Shown piece after piece: positions 25,401-38,492 of a DNA stretch of 64,000 bases. Position 1 is the first letter of the stretch; every line of letters begins with the position of its first letter. This DNA comes from Corylus avellana (Eukaryota; Streptophyta; Magnoliopsida; Fagales; Betulaceae). The stretch lies in contig NC_081541.1 of assembly GCF_901000735.1 (NCBI RefSeq), forward strand, positions 5,015,021-5,079,020, given 5' to 3'. Made by a program: the position numbers and the translations under genes. Under the pieces are notes generated by a model. The model was given only the letters and a program-made list of their open reading frames with translations. It ran no database searches and had not been told where the DNA came from.

Positions 25401-27242
25401 TTTTTTTTTTTTTTCAAAGTTCCCTTTTTTTAGGGTACTCTATGGCAGCATTTCTGGAATTTGAGCAGTCATCAGTGATGGCTGGGTTTGTGCATTTAAA
25501 TGCTGTGGGCACAAAGATAGTTCAATTACCATAGTATGTTGACTCCCATGTTAAGTCAGTATGATACTTTTATACTGACTACTACATGTCCATCATTCAT
25601 TGTGTTGTTAAAATAAAAAATAAATACAAAAAATTAAAGGGTGATTTCAATGCTTATAACAACTCAGTATTAGTTTATAAAGGATTTAAATGATTCTCTG
25701 TATATTTAGATTTCTTTAAATAAAAATGGAATCTTTGGTTTTTCTTTCCCTTTTCTTTTTTTCAATGCTTCGCAATTTAAAATTGTCCTTCAAAAAACTG
25801 CTGACTGAAGAATGAGTTCCCTGTAAAACATACTGCATCCTGGCATACTTAAAGGTATTTGTATAGGGCTAGGGGTTGCTCTCTGTAATCAGTAGTGTTC
25901 TCATACCTGGATTGATGCAGCCCTAGGCTAACTTGTTGGTTCGATGCTTAGTGTTCTCATACCTGGATTGATACAGCCCTAGGCTAACTTGTTGATCTAC
26001 ACCAACCTGTGACAACATTTTTAAATTCTATTATCCCTTCCCTATTATTTCTTGCAATTAAGTAGATCATGAAGATCATTATTATTAATTTTATACTCCC
26101 GATCTCCAATCTGGCCACTTGGGTGGTAAAATCATTGGTCTTCTTCTCTTGCTTGCTTACTCAAGTTGACGAGCTTTAGTTTAAGCATCAATCTGAGACT
26201 GATTTTTGAAGTACTCTGGTGTTTATGTGTGTATGTCTTTGTGCACCTGTGATTTAGTTTCTTACTTGTTTTATAAGTGCATGGTTCATGCTAAGTTATG
26301 CAATTACTAATTCCTTTTTTTTTGTTGGACTCTTCAGCATAAACACAGTGTACTACATGGCGCCTTTTGCGACCATGATCTTGGCAGTACCTGCAATGCT
26401 ACTCGAAGGTAATGGGGTCTTGGAATGGTTTCACACCCACCAGTCTGTTGGTTCGTCCCTCATCATTATCCTCAGCTCTGGGGTGATGGCTTTCTGTCTT
26501 AACTTCTCCATCTTTTATGTGATTCATTCCACAACCGCTGTCACATTCAACGTTGCTGGAAACCTTAAGGTGAGATCAATTTAGTGTACTCAGATAATTT
26601 GAACTGTCTAATGTACTACCTCGTAATTATTATGTCAGTGGTTCTTTATTTTTCAGATATAGAAACATAATCTTTGTATTTAATGGACAGATGTTTAGAT
26701 CCTATTGGATCCCCCCAACAACACTTCCAACCTCAAGAATGGCCATATCACTTGTATGCAACACATCCCTAATCTATTTGAATCCTTGAATTTTTTTCAA
26801 ATGGTTCCAAGTAAGAACCTCTTCATATTCTCACCCTAATGTGCTGCGTCTCCATGCATGAATGAATTCTGTTGTATACTTCGTTGTTGCATATACTCTA
26901 TTCATTGATAGACTGGATTGTTGCTGCCACTGTACATATAATGCAACCTATATTTTTAGTTCATTATTCCTTCTTTAAACTTTCTATTTATGTTGTCATG
27001 TTTGTTATGTACAGGTTGCATTTGCTGTCCTTGTTTCGTGGTTGATATTCCAAAACCCAATTTCAGCTCTGAATGCTGTTGGATGTGCTGTGACACTTGT
27101 TGGATGTACGTTCTATGGATATGTGAGGCACATACTCTCACAACAGTCGCCACCGCCTGGAACCCCTAGGACACCCCGGACTCCAAGGGCTCGGATGGAG
27201 CTGCTTCCACTTGTAAATGATAAATTAGATGATAAAGTCTGA
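22453..27242 (+). CDS. UDP-GALT1: Golgi UDP-galactose transporter, UDP-GALT1-like (NST-KT/TPT family)
   Basis: Multi-pass antiporter that imports a UDP-sugar (UDP-galactose for the Arabidopsis relative) into the Golgi lumen for glycan and cell-wall synthesis. Five exons, 22453-22563, 24033-24282, 24384-24591, 26338-26569 and 27015-27242, give 342 residues with every phase matching; relatives have about 336-345. Hydrophobic segments run along the whole length (about ten). The block FMQTIKSFTPATT and the KT pair at residues 175-176 (LATSTKTILAES) mark the KT group of triose-phosphate-translocator-like transporters. The cytosolic tail carries a repeated TPRTPR and a lysine-containing end (NDKLDDKV). 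The substrate is inferred from very close agreement, as I remember it, with At1g77610. A second copy of exon 5 at 36027-36254 comes from the assembly duplication. Introns 1 and 3 exceed 1.4 kb. Confidence 0.94.
25894..26000 (+). repeat. 56-bp tandem duplication in transporter intron 3
   Basis: AGTGTTCTCATACCTGGATT begins at 25894 and again at 25950, each followed by GCAGCCCTAGGCTAACTTGTTG or a one-base variant. The two units are almost identical, so the duplication is young. Confidence 0.85.
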
Positions 27243-27976
27243 CTCGTAGATTAAGTTGAATGTGAGGATCCTGGCAGAGGGTAATAGGAAAAAAAGGGTA
27301 AAAAAGAAAAAGAAAAAGAAAAACTCCACTTCTTTGTTGTGTAAACTTGCATTAGTTCACAACAAATTATTATTATTTTTTTTCCCTCTTTCAGAACTAG
27401 AAATTCCTTCAGGTTCTTATATATTGTCATAATTTTGGTCTGAATGTGTTGAGATCCATAACTTTCCATTAATTCATATGCTTTTGGCATTTTACATATA
27501 CTTGCAAATAAGACTATGCTTTTTATCTACCCACCCACCCAATTTATTTTTGTTTTTTTTGAAAACGACTGCTGTGCTGTCATCCTTCAACAAATACTTG
27601 CAGTTGCAGCTATATGACCTTCACCACCCAAGACTGCACAATTACATGTATTTTTGCTCATGGAATGAGCCCAACTCCATTAACAATAATTGAATAGAGA
27701 ATAAAAAGGAGAAACAGGATTAGAATTTGAAGAATTAGGCATATTGTAAAATTGTTTTGCAATAGCCCCAAGGCATACCCACCACCCAGTAGAGTGAGGC
27801 GAAAAGAGTGGTCGTCAATGTTGGGAGAGAGATAGGTAGAGCTTTTATTTTCACTTGATTAATACATAGAGAGATCTAGTCAGTACTTGGTAGTTACAGA
27901 GAGTAAAGCTAAGAAGCTAATATTAGAAATTATCTTCCCGTATATATTAGTCATAATAGCCAGGAGGAGTCTAGGC
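27243..27976. other. Convergent spacer between transporter and stress-protein gene
   Basis: About 730 bp taken up by the two 3' UTRs of genes ending towards each other. There is an AAAAAG repeat near 27300-27323 and no further gene. The same sequence recurs at 36255-36997. Confidence 0.6.
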
Positions 27977-29414
27977 CTAAGCCAAGAGCCAGAAGTTCTT
28001 CTGCCATCTGCTGCTGATTAGGTAGCCACCCATGCCTCTGCTCTGCTTCCTCACTCCAAAAGTCAAGCACTCCGCATTGTTAATGCACTGCTCCACAAAC
28101 TCCTCTGTGCTGCTGGTCCCGCGTAAGCTGCATAAACCCCCAGCATCATTAAGTTATAGGAAAGTCAAGATCTATATGAAGTTTGGGATCAAAGGGTGGG
28201 AAGAGAAAGATCAGATGGTTAAGATTGGACCCACCAGCTGAAAATTGGAGATGGCTTCTTCTGTCCCAGCACTAGCACAGTCACTTCCAGCTTTTTCACT
28301 TGACTCAACACTGTGGCCAGTTTTGGCCCTTGAATAACCAGTGCTTCTACTTCCACCTGAACATTACCCCATTCAAGCAGATAAACACAACTATAAATGA
28401 AAGAGAGAAATTACAGGTCATCTCTCTCTCTAAGATTAAAAAGAAAGGAAAGCTAGTAGAAAACGTTCAGAAGCATCTGAAAAAGAAAAAGATGAAAGGA
28501 AAACTGAAGCTGACAAAAGATCATCCACCTTCTCCATCTAAAGAAGAGAAAAGAGGCTTCTAATTATTATTATTATTTTGAGGAGATTGCTAAAAAAAAT
28601 GGAAATAGAAAAAGAAAAAGGAAGGCCAAGTACGATCTATCAACACAATGGGAATACTAATCACAATAGGGACCTACCAAAATCAGAATGAAAAGGCACA
28701 ATGCTGAAGATAATTGAAAACCCATTTAAGCTAGCTCTGTATCTTCAATCTGTCACTCCCAAGACTCAAAAAGAGAAGGAAACATATAATAATCTCGCTT
28801 GATTTTTGGAAGCTGGGTTTTTTTTTTTGGTTTTCGTGTGAATCTTAGTTGCATGGATTCTCTGCTGTTTTAGGAGGTCTGAGTTGGTTTCCTCTCTGTT
28901 TTGAGATTTTGAGTTTCTTGGTGTAAACAAATTTCATTCATCCAATAATAATAATAATAATCCCACTTGATCTTGACCCTTGAAAGAGAGAAGAAGCACA
29001 TACCTCAGGTCTGCAAGCCTTGCAAAGAGACCCAAGAGAGTTGGCAAGGTAAGGAGAACAGGAAGAAGAGGAGTCAGATGCGGTTTCAGAGCCATTACCG
29101 GAAGCAGGGATGATGTGAAGGAGAGTGAGGAAATCACTCTTGTTGGCTACATGTGTGAGCGCCCACATCATTGCTTGCTTGGAGTGTGAGGAGTCATCCA
29201 CCACAACCATCACTCTCTTCCTCATCACCAACCCACCATTCTCACTTCCATACATGTTAAGCCCTTCCATCTGCTTCCAACTTCCCTCACAACAACTCTT
29301 ACCTCTCCCGCCCCCACTCTGCTTCCTATTCCCTCCCCCTCCCCACCTGTTTGATGTTGATTTCCAAGCCTCCCTCCCACTCAGTTGCCTTAAAAATGAA
29401 CCTGATCCTGCCAT
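27977..29414 (-). CDS. Universal stress protein (USP) domain protein, copy A
   Basis: Plant protein with a C-terminal adenine-nucleotide alpha-hydrolase-like USP fold. Three exons, 29414-29004, 28356-28235 and 28127-27977, give 227 residues in frame. The N-terminal 65 residues are basic, Gly- and Ser-rich and probably disordered (RWGGGGNRKQSGGGRGK). The USP domain begins at about residue 67 with the strand KRVMVVVDDSSHSKQAMMWAL and continues with LTLLHIIP, the exon 2 block ALVIQGPKLATVLSQVKKLEV and VLVLGQKKPSP, and ends with GGYLISSRWQKNFWLLA. Similar proteins in Arabidopsis include At1g44760 (from memory); their molecular function is not established, and ATP binding is only possible. The first intron starts near an ATT repeat. 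The near-identical copy B at 36998-38492 is probably the other haplotype. Confidence 0.88.
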
Positions 29415-32400
29415 TTTCTCTTACACCTGCTCCCCAACTTGTATCAATAGTATAAGTCTACTAGTACAACTCTAGAGAGAGAGAGAGAGATGCAATGCAA
29501 TGGGGGTTTCAGGGTTATGTGGGTGTGATTATTATAATGAGAAATCTGGGATGAGAGGAAGAGAGACAGACAAAAAGAGAAATGGGTGTTGGGTTAAAGG
29601 AGTTGAGAGTGGGGGAACCGATCATGATGCAAAGCCATGATTTTTTTTCTTTATGCAGGTTAAAGTGTCACGGGAATCCCTGCCCTGTTATGGCTTTACT
29701 CTTCATAGATATCAGAAATAGCAAACAATCACTACGCTCTGTTATGATGATGAAACAGGATTGTTTGTACTACCCTCTTTACATCTCTTTTAGATTCCTT
29801 TGCATATTTTTTTAATATTTTCTCATGATCTGTTTTGAATCATGGGTTTTTCCTTTAAAATTAAATTAAATAACAAATCATCCACACCAACTTGTTATCA
29901 ATTTCATATCACAAGTAAGATAACTAATTTTGTACACAATTCACAAATTCCAAATTAACATTTTTGGGTAAACTTATCCAAATCCTTCACCAAATCGCAT
30001 CACTCTGTAAAGTCATGTCATTGTGTCTCCATCAAGAATCCAATTCTGGGGTGTCATGACCTTTCGATGCACAATTTGTAGGCCCCAAAATGACGAGCAA
30101 ATGATCATCAAATCCATAGAATTCTCATATCAGATAAGTTGATCATCCATAAACACACACCAAGTATGCAAATTGATGGCAGCCCAAGAAAAAATGAATT
30201 GGAGTTGGGGAGGAACAAGTATTCTCTCTGATTTTTGTCCGACCAAAATGAGATTATAATAATTTATTTTTTAATAGAGTGCATATACCTAAATCAAATA
30301 TTAGTAAGGGGGTGTGTCTTTTTTCTTTTTCTTTTTCTTTTTCTGGGAAAGTAGTGGGGACTATGCTTCCCTCTTTGAATCTCTCAGTTGTCAGACGGCA
30401 GTAAATAATGGAATAGTACAGCCTATAATAAAGAAAGACGTTTTGGGTTAAAAATAAAACAAGATTTATTTAATGAATAAATTTAATTGCATTAAAGAGA
30501 AATGCAGTTGGAGGGAAATGTCAGAGTGCATGGGGCCTCGTGAATTGGGCTTTCTTGTTGTTGATGGAGTCAGATGAACTGAGACGGCAGGAGGTCGTAC
30601 TTCCAAATTATTGCTCCCGTTTAACTCGCTGCCTCTTCTTCTTCTGTGGTCCATCCATTTCAATTGAATTGAAATTTCATCAATTTTTTTTTGGCGGGTA
30701 GTAATCATTTTTTTTTTCTGCCTCCCAAAATAATAGCTCCAAAAAAGAAAAAAAAAAAAAAGTCAAAATCAGTCCATATAATTTACCTCTCCACGGTTAA
30801 ATTCTATTGAGTAACTTAAAGAGTTTTAAATTGAGTGAAATATTAGAGTTAATAAGATTGTGATACTTATCTTATTTAAGTTAGTGTCACATTAATAAAA
30901 TCTGTTAAATAAGTTGACGGAATTTGACTGTATGTACTAAATTATTTTTTTGGCATTCTTAAGGGACTTTTGAATTCATTTTAATACTGCAATGAGTTAA
31001 TTGTAAATCAGTTAAATCACGAGAACTAATTTTATATTTTTTCCAAGAAAACATTTCAAGTTGTTGGTTATTATTATTTTGTAACAAAGTGCTTCATAGA
31101 CAACAAACAAACAAACGAACAAACGAAAAGCCCTCGCTAAAAGGGAATGAAAAGCCCTAGTTTGGAGGGAAGAGAAGGAGGTGAGGTGAATCTTTGATAA
31201 TTTTTATTTTATTTTATTTTAAAGGGAATAATGTGGTTGTATTTTTGTTATTGTAATTTTGGCTTAATTTTAATTACGGCATATCTCTTGCCACAAAATT
31301 AAAGAATAAAAATAATTATTTCATTCCCTCCCTTTATTTTTAGTAATAATTATTAGAATAATCATTTCGTCCAAGTAAAGTGGGATTATGTATTGGGTTG
31401 AATTTTTTTAAAAAAATATTATTATTATTGTATTGGGTTGATTCAAGTGCAACTAATTAACTCTAGTAGTGTATTTTGTGTCAAATAAATTCTCTCCGGT
31501 TCATAATAAACTAAAAATAGTTCATAACTAAATACTTCTTAAAAATTTTACTGTCATAAATAGGACACCCCGTCACCTGCATGCCTACATATCACAAATA
31601 TTAGCAGAAATCTTATACGTATCACGTCACCTGCATGCCTTTTTTAACAACTCGATCAGTCGCAGTGTGCTTTGGAAATTGGGATTTTTTGCTTAACCCA
31701 ACAATTAAACGGCCAATCCCCAAAACAAAAAAGAAAGGATCAGCAGTTGAGAGAGAGAGAGAGAGATGGGGGAATAGAATAGTAATACAGACGAATTAGC
31801 ATTCAGCAACAGTTTCCTTGCTTCTCGTGAAGTGTTAAGGGAGTAAAAATAAATTAATAAGACAATCTACATAATCCACTGTGGCCGCTGGGTTATGTTT
31901 CCCATGCACACTCGCATCGCTTTTGTTGTATTTCAAAGTTTAATTATATATAAAATGTGTTTATTCGATTTTTTTTTTTTTAAACCAAATGCATTTAATT
32001 TGTACACTACTTCTCCAAATCCATAATATCCCTCTTCCACACGGCTTCGCAAGCAGCCATCGGTTTTGATTTTTCCGTTATCTTTTTACCTGTAGTATCA
32101 ACATCACTTTTGTTTGGAGTTTAAATCTTAGATTTACTGCAACCTCTTCTACTCACATAAGGTGACTTTCTCCCCAACAATCTTACCATATATGTCATGA
32201 GCAATGGGTCAATGGCAGTGTGTGTGGACTGCAAGTCTGCAAGCACCAACGCCCATTTGACTTTCTCCCCAACAATCTTACCATATATGTCATGAGCAAT
32301 GGGTCAATGGCAGTGTGTGTGGACTGCAAGTCTGCAAGCACCAACGCCCATTTTGGCTGCTTCCGGTAGATCATCTAACAATTCTCTATTCCCGTGGAGC

Positions 32401-33473
32401 TCTTCAGATTCAAATCCCCATCTCAAAATACAATTGCCTTACTGTTATTTGTTTCACAATCCACGGTGGGAATTATTTATCTTAGTTTTCACAGCTAGTC
32501 TGAAACTAAGAATTTTTCGAGTGACTTTTGCACTCACACATACCACCATGGCCATTAACACCAACACTAGTTCTGGTAGCTTTTCTTCTTACCCTTTCCA
32601 TCTCAAACTTCCTCTCAGAGGTTGTGGAATGGACTACTACATTGAATCGTGTTATGTTTTGGCCTTTATTTTGGTTATTTATAATTTTGAGTTACTTTGG
32701 TTTGCTGTTGTAATGTTATTATCACTCATCAATTAAAAAGAAAAAAAGAAGATAATAGTGCATTTGAAAACTCATTAGCTAAAAGAAAAAGTATATTAAA
32801 TGTGATTAAATATGTAAAAGGACCTGAGAAAAAGAAAAAAAAGAAAAGAAAAAAAAAGAGTGATATACAGTATAAAAACAAAATAACCCTGATTCGTAGG
32901 AAGAAATACCACTTGATTTTAAAGGCTATTGTATTCTCCATGCACCTCGATGCTCGATAGTATCAAAATAATGCTTTTAGGGCTCTAATTGGAAGTTCAA
33001 AATGGTAAAAAGACCAATTTCTCAATTTTAACCCCTAAATTGAAAGTATCTTTTATCACCATATTTATATGCTTGAGTGCTATTGGACAATGAAAAAAAA
33101 GAAAAGAAGTGGCATTGGACAACGAGTTGAGAAAATTTCTTTATTTGAATGACCATGCATTAGATAATACAATTAATAAAATAGAACCACTATAAAGCTT
33201 TACAATGAGGGAAATGGAATTGAATCATATCCCAAGCTGGCTCAACGTAGCTACTCCGGAAAGCCCCTTCCATCAGGGACTGTTGGGCTGTGGCTATTGA
33301 CACAAACCAACATAAAATAATGCTGAATATTCCCTTTACAGCGAACTCGCCCTTCATCTAGTTATGTCACATTCTTCTATAGCACTCCTCTATCTAGCCA
33401 ATGACCATATCATGGTATAAATGAAAAGGTTATAGCATCTATTCTGTTAGTTCTCCTAGTTGGAATTTCTATC
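29415..33473. other. Spacer upstream of the stress-protein gene, copy A
   Basis: Contains the promoter of the stress-protein gene (with an AG tract at 29473-29490) and the downstream flank of ELG1. AT-rich, with short homopolymers and no frame that behaves like a gene. A 145-codon frame at 32299-32736 was rejected (see below). Confidence 0.6.
32163..32352 (+). repeat. 95-bp tandem duplication present only in copy A
   Basis: TGACTTTCTCCCCAACAATC starts at 32163 and again at 32258, and the two 95-bp units are near identical. Copy B has a single unit (from about 41213). This is therefore a length difference between the two assembled copies. Confidence 0.9.
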
Positions 33474-35738
33474 TCACTGGGATGAAATCTTCCCAAAAAA
33501 GTTATTTTGATCCAGAAACAATATGTCTTCAGGCGACAACCCTAATGAACCAGTACTCAAGTAGTGTCGAGCAGCCCGTCCCCTGCATTCAAATATCATA
33601 CGACTAATTGAGCAACATGCAAGGGATGTGCCACCAATTATTAAAAAATCAGCAAGAAAGCCTATTAAACGTTCTGAGCACATACCTCCGTCTTCTGGTC
33701 TTGCCAATGCCTCCAGACAAACGGGAAGCTTCTGATCTTGAAATGTGGCGCAATGAAGAGAGATACTCACAGAATCCAACATCTCTTGCCGTCAAGTATG
33801 ATCTTGCAGGAATTATGGACTGGATTATATCAAAAGGACTTGAATTGATTTCACTGCATTGCAGACACCAAATAAAATGTTTCTATTAACAAAAAAGCAT
33901 GCCAAAACCTGTTTGAATTAGTTAGAAGACAGACTGCTACAAGTGTCAATTTTAAGGCACCTTGTTTGAATGAGTCATTTAACTGACCAATTGAGAACAT
34001 ACATGGAAAATTTTGCTTAAGAACATAAAACTCGCACTGGGTCATGTTCAAATCTTACATTCGCACAGCTTAAAACTTTTACGGAGGATAGTCCATTGCA
34101 TGCCATGGGTATTTATTTTTTGATAAGTAATGTATATTCATTCAAAGCACAGACGGCGCAACCCTAATACACATGGAGTATACAAGAGAGCCCCTAAATT
34201 ATAGAAAAAGAACATAACTCCAAAACCTAAAAAAAAAAATTAGAGACATGCACACTATTCCAGGCCACTTTCCATGTATACATGGATTGTAGCATCATCT
34301 TCTTTATCTCTAGCAACCTACTCTCACGATCTTCAAAACTCCTTGCGTTCCGCTCTCATCAAAGACATCACATTAAACACAAGGAAGCCAACCTCTAGAT
34401 TTGCAAAGCATGACGATTTCCCAATTGTAAACATAAATACAAATTGTCCCCTCCAACTTCCCAACAAATTTTACTTAATTGTTTCAATTATTCTCTTTTT
34501 TAAATAAATGAAAAAAAAAAAAAAAAAAAAAAAAGATTAGATATTTACCACCTTACACAAAACTAGAATGCAAAACAGGTTATAAAAGAAAAAAGGGAAA
34601 GAATGATGAAGATTGAGAAGGGAATTGGTGCCCTGCTAGAACAGAAGCTTCACAGCAGAAAATGATGGGATAAGGATTCTCATCCAAAAAAGGAAAAAAA
34701 ATGTTTTTGGTTTAACATCTGTCCAGGATTAGGGTGTAGGGCCACGATAAGCTCTTTGACAACTTGTAAAAGCTGCAGGAAACACTACTACAAATATAAA
34801 GTTGTATAATGGTATACATACATGTTATTCTAATGGTGTATGAAGATGATTATAACAAGTGAGTTGAGGTTAATACCTTTTTGATAAATCACTTTTAGGT
34901 GGACTCATCTCTAAACTCCTCGCTGCATGCAAAGTCCTAGTTGTTCTCATATCATGTCCAATTAATTTACCCAACGCCATCATATTAGTTGTGGAAGCCA
35001 ACATCTCTGAGGGTAAATCGACACTGCTCTCACAAGCAATCTTTGATCCTAGAGCAGCTATGTCTTTTGCATAAAAGCAAAAACCATGCTGGGCAATTGT
35101 TGATGTCATCCGTATTTGCTCATCACACCAGCTGAATGCATCTGATCCCTCAGAAGGGACCTCAGGTTCCAAAGAATCCTGCAAATTACCAAATTACCAT
35201 AATGAACTACACACACATAATGAGAGGATAGGTTCACACTTTTAATCTACAAAGTAATTACACACTTACTACTAATGGGCAGTTACAAAGCAACACGTCA
35301 GCTTCTGAGATCAGACCACTCATACCATAAGCAAGTTTGATACTTTTAATTGCATCGTGTTGTTCTAAGCCAACATAATGCCTTAGATCTGTCCGGCAGC
35401 CACGAAGCTTTATCCATGACTCTTGTACTAAATCTGTCACCACCAACGAGGTAGGCTTCTCTACAAATTTGTAAGCCTTATCAAAATCCACGCGACTGCA
35501 CTCATCCATCACTTGATAATTTCTTGTACCCTCCACATTTTCATCTTGAGAATCTTCCACCTCTCTATTAGAAATGTCTGGATCCATATCACAAGTATTT
35601 CCCCATCTGAGTATAGGTTTATCAAGATTGTCTGCTTCAACTGGTAACGGGGTCTGAATTGAATCATTGCTCACAGAAACTTCCAAGGTATCACGAACAT
35701 GACCACAGGACACCGTTCCAGATAACAGCTCTGTTACA
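33474..35738 (-). pseudogene. ELG1: ELG1-like gene, copy A, truncated by the assembly gap
   Basis: Carries only the last exons of ELG1: part of the large exon (35738-35270), then 35178-34877, the tentative 34772-34746, 33802-33686 and 33582-33474 with the stop. The frame is open throughout, and the truncation coincides with the start of the N run, so this is not a decayed gene in the organism. It is the end of a contig and should be merged with the full copy at 42429-53583. Confidence 0.9.
34111..34285 (-). mobile_element. LINE 3' end in ELG1 intron, copy A
   Basis: On the minus strand the sequence ends GAATATACATTACTTATC followed by AAAAAA, a common tail of plant L1-type LINEs. It is the allelic counterpart of the fragment at 43066-43240. 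Only the 3' untranslated part is present. Confidence 0.5.
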
Positions 35739-35838
35739 NNNNNNNNNNNNNNNNNNNNNNNNNNNNNNNNNNNNNNNNNNNNNNNNNNNNNNNNNNNNNN
35801 NNNNNNNNNNNNNNNNNNNNNNNNNNNNNNNNNNNNNN
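35739..35838. other. Assembly gap of exactly 100 N
   Basis: A run of 100 N, the conventional placeholder for a join of unknown length between contigs. Both sides carry the ends of the same duplicated segment. Confidence 0.99.
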
Positions 35839-36026
35839 ATTCTCACCCTAATGTGCTGCGTCTCCATGCATGAATGAATTCTGTTGTATACTTCGTTGTT
35901 GCATATACTCTATTCATCGATAGACTGGATTGTTGCTGCCACTGTACATATAATGCAACCTATATTTTTAGTTCATTATTCCTTGTTTAAACTTTCTATT
36001 TATGTTGTCATGTTTGTTATGTACAG

Positions 36027-36254
36027 GTTGCATTTGCTGTCCTTGTTTCGTGGCTGATATTCCAAAACCCAATTTCAGCTCTGAATGCTGTTGGATGTGC
36101 TGTGACACTTGTTGGATGTACGTTCTATGGATATGTGAGGCACATGCTCTCACAACAGTCGCCACCGCCGGGAACCCCTAGGACACCCCGGACTCCAAGG
36201 GCTCGGATGGAGCTGCTTCCACTTGTAAATGATAAATTAGATGATAAAGTCTGA
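36027..36254 (+). pseudogene. UDP-GALT1: Orphan exon 5 of the UDP-galactose transporter
   Basis: Identical in layout to 27015-27242: it follows an acceptor (TGTACAG) and ends in the same stop codon. Seen against the full gene it has HMLSQQ for HILSQQ and otherwise silent changes. No other exon of the gene lies on this side of the gap, so it cannot be expressed as drawn. It is an assembly leftover rather than a true gene fragment. Confidence 0.93.
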
Positions 36255-36997
36255 TTCGTAGATTAAGTTGAATGTGAGGATCCTGGCAGAGGGTAATAGG
36301 AAAAAAAGGGTAAAAAAGAAAAAGAAAAAGAAAAACTCCATTTCTTTGTTGTGTAAACTTGCATTAGTTCACTACAAATTATTATTATTTTTTTTTCCCT
36401 CTTTCAGAACTAGAAATTTCTTCAGGGTCTTATATATTGTCATAATTTTGGTCTGAATGTGTTGAGATCCATAACTTTCCATTAATCCATATGCTTTTGG
36501 CATTTTACATATACTTGCAAATAAGACTATGCTTTTTATCCACCCACCCACCCAATTTATTTTTGTTTTTTTTGAAAACGACTGCTGTGCTGTCACCCTT
36601 CAACAAATACTTGCAGTTGCAGCTATATGACCTTCACCACCCAAGACTGCACAATTACATGTATTTTTGCTTATGGAATGAGCCCAACTCCATTAACAAT
36701 AATTGAATAGAGAATAAAAAGGAGAAACACTGAAACAGGATTAGAATTTGAAGAATTAGGCATATTGTAAAATTGTTTTGCAATAGCCCCAAGGCATACC
36801 CACCACCCAGTAGAGTGAGGCGAAAAGAGTGGTCGTCAATGTTGGGAGAGAGATAGGTAGAGCTTTTATTTTCACTTGATTAATACATAGAGAGATCTAG
36901 TCAGTACTTGGTAGTTACAGAGAGTAAAGCTAAGAAGCTAATATTAGAAATTATCTTCCCGTATATATTAGTCATAATAGCTAGGAGAAGTCTAGGC

Positions 36998-38006
36998 CTA
37001 AGCCAAGAGCCAGAAGTTCTTCTGCCATCTGCTGCTGATTAGGTAGCCACCCATGCCTCTGCTCTGCTTCCTCACTCCAAAAGTCAAGCACTCCGCATTG
37101 TTAATGCACTGCTCCACAAACTCCTCTGTGCTGCTGGTCCCGCGTAAGCTGCATAAACCCCCAGCATCATTAAGTTATAGGAAATTCAAGATCTATATGA
37201 AGTTTGGGATCAAAGGGTGGGAAGAGAAAGATCAGATGGTTAAGATTGGACCCACCAGCTGAAAATTGGAGATGGCTTCTTCTGTCCCAGCACTAGCACA
37301 GTCACTTCCAGCTTTTTCACTTGACTCAACACTGTGGCCAGTTTTGGCCCTTGAATAACCAGTGCTTCTACTTCCACCTGAACATTACCCCATTCAAGCA
37401 GATAAACACAACTATAAATGAAAGACAGAAATTACAGGTCATCTCTCTCTCTAAGATTAAAAAAAAAAGGAAAGCTAGTAGAAAACGTTCAGAAGCATCT
37501 GAAAAATCTGCATCTGAAAAAGAAAAAGATGAAAGGAAAACTGAAGCTGACAAAAGATCATCCACCTTCTCCATCTAAAGAAGAGAAAAGAGGCTTTTAA
37601 TTATTATTATTATTATTTTGAGGAGATTGCTAAAAAAAGTGGAAATAGAAAAAGAAAAAGGAAGGCCAAGTACGATCTATCAACACAATGGCCAATGGGA
37701 ATACTAATCACAATAGGGACCTACCAAAATCAGAATGAAAAGGCACAATGCTGAAGATAATTGAAAACCCATTTAAGCTAGCTCTGTATCTTTAATCTGT
37801 CACTCCCAAGACTCAAAAAGAGAAGGAAACATATAATAATCTCGCTTGATTTCTGGAAGCTGGGTTTTTTTTTTTTTTTTTTGGTTTTCGTGTGAATCTT
37901 AGTTGTATAGATTCTCTGCTGTTTTAGGAGGTCTGAGTTGGTTTCCTCTCTGTTTTGAGATTTTGAGTTTCTTGGTGTAATTGGTGTAAACAAATTTCAT
38001 TCATCC

Positions 38007-38039
<33 letters not shown>

Positions 38040-38492
38040 CCCACTTGATCTTGACCCTTGAAAGAGAGAAGAAGCACATACCTCAGGTCTGCAAGCCTTG
38101 CAAAGAGACCCAAGAGAGTTGGCAAGGTAAGGAGAACAGGAAGAAGAGGAGTCGGATGCGGTTTCAGAGCCATTACCGGAAGCAGGGATGATGTGAAGGA
38201 GAGTGAGGAAATCACTCTTGTTGGCTACATGTGTGAGCGCCCACATCATTGCTTGCTTGGAGTGTGAGGAGTCATCCACCACAACCATCACTCTCTTCCT
38301 CATCACCAACCCACCATTCTCACTTCCATACATGTTGAGCCCTTCCATCTGCTTCCAACTTCCCTCACAACAACTCTTACCTCTCCCGCCCCCACTCTGC
38401 TTCCTATTCCCTCCCCCTCCCCACCTGTTTGATGTTGATTTCCAAGCCTCCCTCCCACTCAGTTGCCTTAAAAATGAACCTGATCCTGCCAT
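36998..38492 (-). CDS. Universal stress protein (USP) domain protein, copy B
   Basis: Exons 38492-38082, 37377-37256 and 37148-36998 give 227 residues, like copy A. The base differences that I noticed inside the coding exons are silent (for example in the codons for A-S-D and G-L-N of exon 1), while the introns differ by several small insertions, including an ATT repeat of 11 against 6 units just past the exon 1 donor. Domain content is as for copy A: a basic Gly-rich N-terminus, then the USP fold from about residue 67. The real genome most probably has a single gene with two alleles. Confidence 0.85.

Larger units (their letters stand above)
26827..35738. repeat. Duplicated segment, copy A (left of the gap)
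   Basis: 8912 bp that recurs at 35839-44690. It contains exon 5 of the transporter, the stress-protein gene and the 3' part of ELG1. It ends exactly at the last base before the 100-N gap. Offsets between the copies drift from 9012 to 9078 and back to 8952 through small insertions and deletions, so the copies are alleles or near-alleles rather than exact repeats. Confidence 0.97.

Noticed and set aside
32299..32736. 145-codon open frame, also at 41254-41691, as a new gene
   Set aside because: All four residue changes between the two copies alter the protein (T/I, I/V, P/S, I/N) with no silent changes, unlike the real genes in the same segment. Composition and lack of family features also speak against coding.
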